NCBI RefSeq assembly: GCF_902459695.1
Contig: NZ_CABPRZ010000020.1
Coordinates: 1 to 64,000, forward strand
Reading direction: 5' to 3'
Source of the DNA: Pandoraea terrae
Lineage (GTDB): Bacteria; Pseudomonadota; Gammaproteobacteria; Burkholderiales; Burkholderiaceae
Length of the DNA: 64,000 nucleotides
Made by a program: the position numbers and the translations under genes. Of this stretch, positions 63,686 through 64,000 are shown one piece after another. A model generated the notes under the pieces. The model made no database searches and was not told where the DNA came from. It worked only from the letters and a program-made list of their open reading frames with translations. Positions within the stretch are counted from its first letter, which is position 1, and each line of letters opens with the position of its first letter.

Positions 63686-64000
63686 ATGACGACTTTGTAC
63701 GAAATGCTTGGCGTGTGCGAGGACGCCACAGACGAGCAAATCAAGCGCGGTTACCGGAGGGCCGCGATGAAAGCGCATCCCGACCGCAACGTCGGGTGCG
63801 AAGCGTCTGCGAATGCGCGGTTTCAGGAGATCAATGAGGCATACGCGATTCTCTCGGACCCGGCGCAGCGCCGCGTCTACGACGCCGTATACGCTGAGGA
63901 GATGCTTCGTCACGCGCGCCGCCGCGAAGAGGAGGAGCGCTTGCAGGCAGAGCGCGAAGCAGCATACACGCGGTTCGTGGCCTTGGCGATGCGCTTCGCC
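63686..64000 (+). CDS. J-domain (DnaJ-like) protein, cut by window edge
   Basis: The visible 105 codons start TTLYEMLGVCEDATDEQIKRGYRRAAMKAHPDRN, a complete J-domain with HPD, followed by a basic/acidic helix (RRREEEERLQAEREAAYTRF). J-domains stimulate Hsp70 ATPase. The rest lies outside the window, so any further domain is unknown. Confidence 0.88.
   Translation, partial: MTTLYEMLGVCEDATDEQIKRGYRRAAMKAHPDRNVGCEASANARFQEINEAYAILSDPAQRRVYDAVYAEEMLRHARRREEEERLQAEREAAYTRFVALAMRFA

Overview
The window looks like a chromosomal segment of a betaproteobacterium of the family Burkholderiaceae, probably in the Ralstonia/Cupriavidus/Pandoraea range. The evidence is a str operon (rpsL-rpsG-fusA-tuf) with a Ralstonia/Cupriavidus-like EF-Tu N-terminus, two DUF4148 periplasmic proteins, a long-form 526-residue isocitrate lyase, GC-rich codon use and degenerate intergenic repeats. 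Genus-level placement is inference. No rRNA or tRNA gene, CRISPR array or complete IS element was seen.

Layout. (1) 1-4078: the str operon on the minus strand, behind a near-consensus sigma70 promoter, followed by a candidate structured small RNA (about 4207-4372, plus strand) whose 3' end is antisense to a small nuclease-like ORF. (2) 4.3-20 kb: ordinary and accessory genes: two lipoproteins, a VOC protein, a LysR-controlled alcohol dehydrogenase/GlcG/NTF2-like operon, a repeat-rich gap with an IS3 remnant, a double phosphate-binding-like protein, and an AceE-type keto-acid dehydrogenase E1 divergent from an Lrp-type regulator. (3) 20-22.8 kb: gloB, an Nramp transporter and a DUF4148 gene.

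(4) 22.9-40.8 kb is the most interesting part: a soluble di-iron monooxygenase locus of the propane/phenol/acetone (prm/mim) type. The hydroxylase large subunit, reductase, hydroxylase small subunit, coupling protein and a dedicated GroEL-like chaperonin run on the minus strand. Divergently on the plus strand are a VOC protein and a three-part GMC alcohol dehydrogenase (Tat small subunit, flavoprotein, cytochrome c). Then come a Zn-type alcohol dehydrogenase, a CobW GTPase, a WD40 protein, a small ORF, an outer-membrane transporter and an AcoR-type sigma54 activator, and last an LRAT-domain protein. I find four sigma54 (-24/-12) promoters: two divergent ones between the monooxygenase and dehydrogenase operons, one before the Zn-ADH and one before the LRAT gene. 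Each has related GACA-containing half-sites about 80-200 bp upstream, so the locus reads as one regulon driven by the linked activator. The expected flow is alkane, ketone or phenol hydroxylation, then oxidation of the alcohol by a quinone/cytochrome-linked and/or NAD-linked dehydrogenase.

(5) 40.8-54.3 kb: a region with several scars: a FAD protein, a patatin, a lone AAA ATPase beside a LysR gene cut to its HTH, a CHASE2 protein without effector, an SDR 5'-truncated at a junction with an AraC fragment, an AraC regulator, a MocR remnant, an MFS transporter, a Rieske/helical protein and a DHFR-like reductase. (6) 54.3-64 kb: aceA with two palindromic operators, a Mut7-C protein, a divergent EF-G paralogue, a second DUF4148 gene, a VOC protein, rhlE, a DUF1326/DUF2182 pair, and the start of a J-domain protein.
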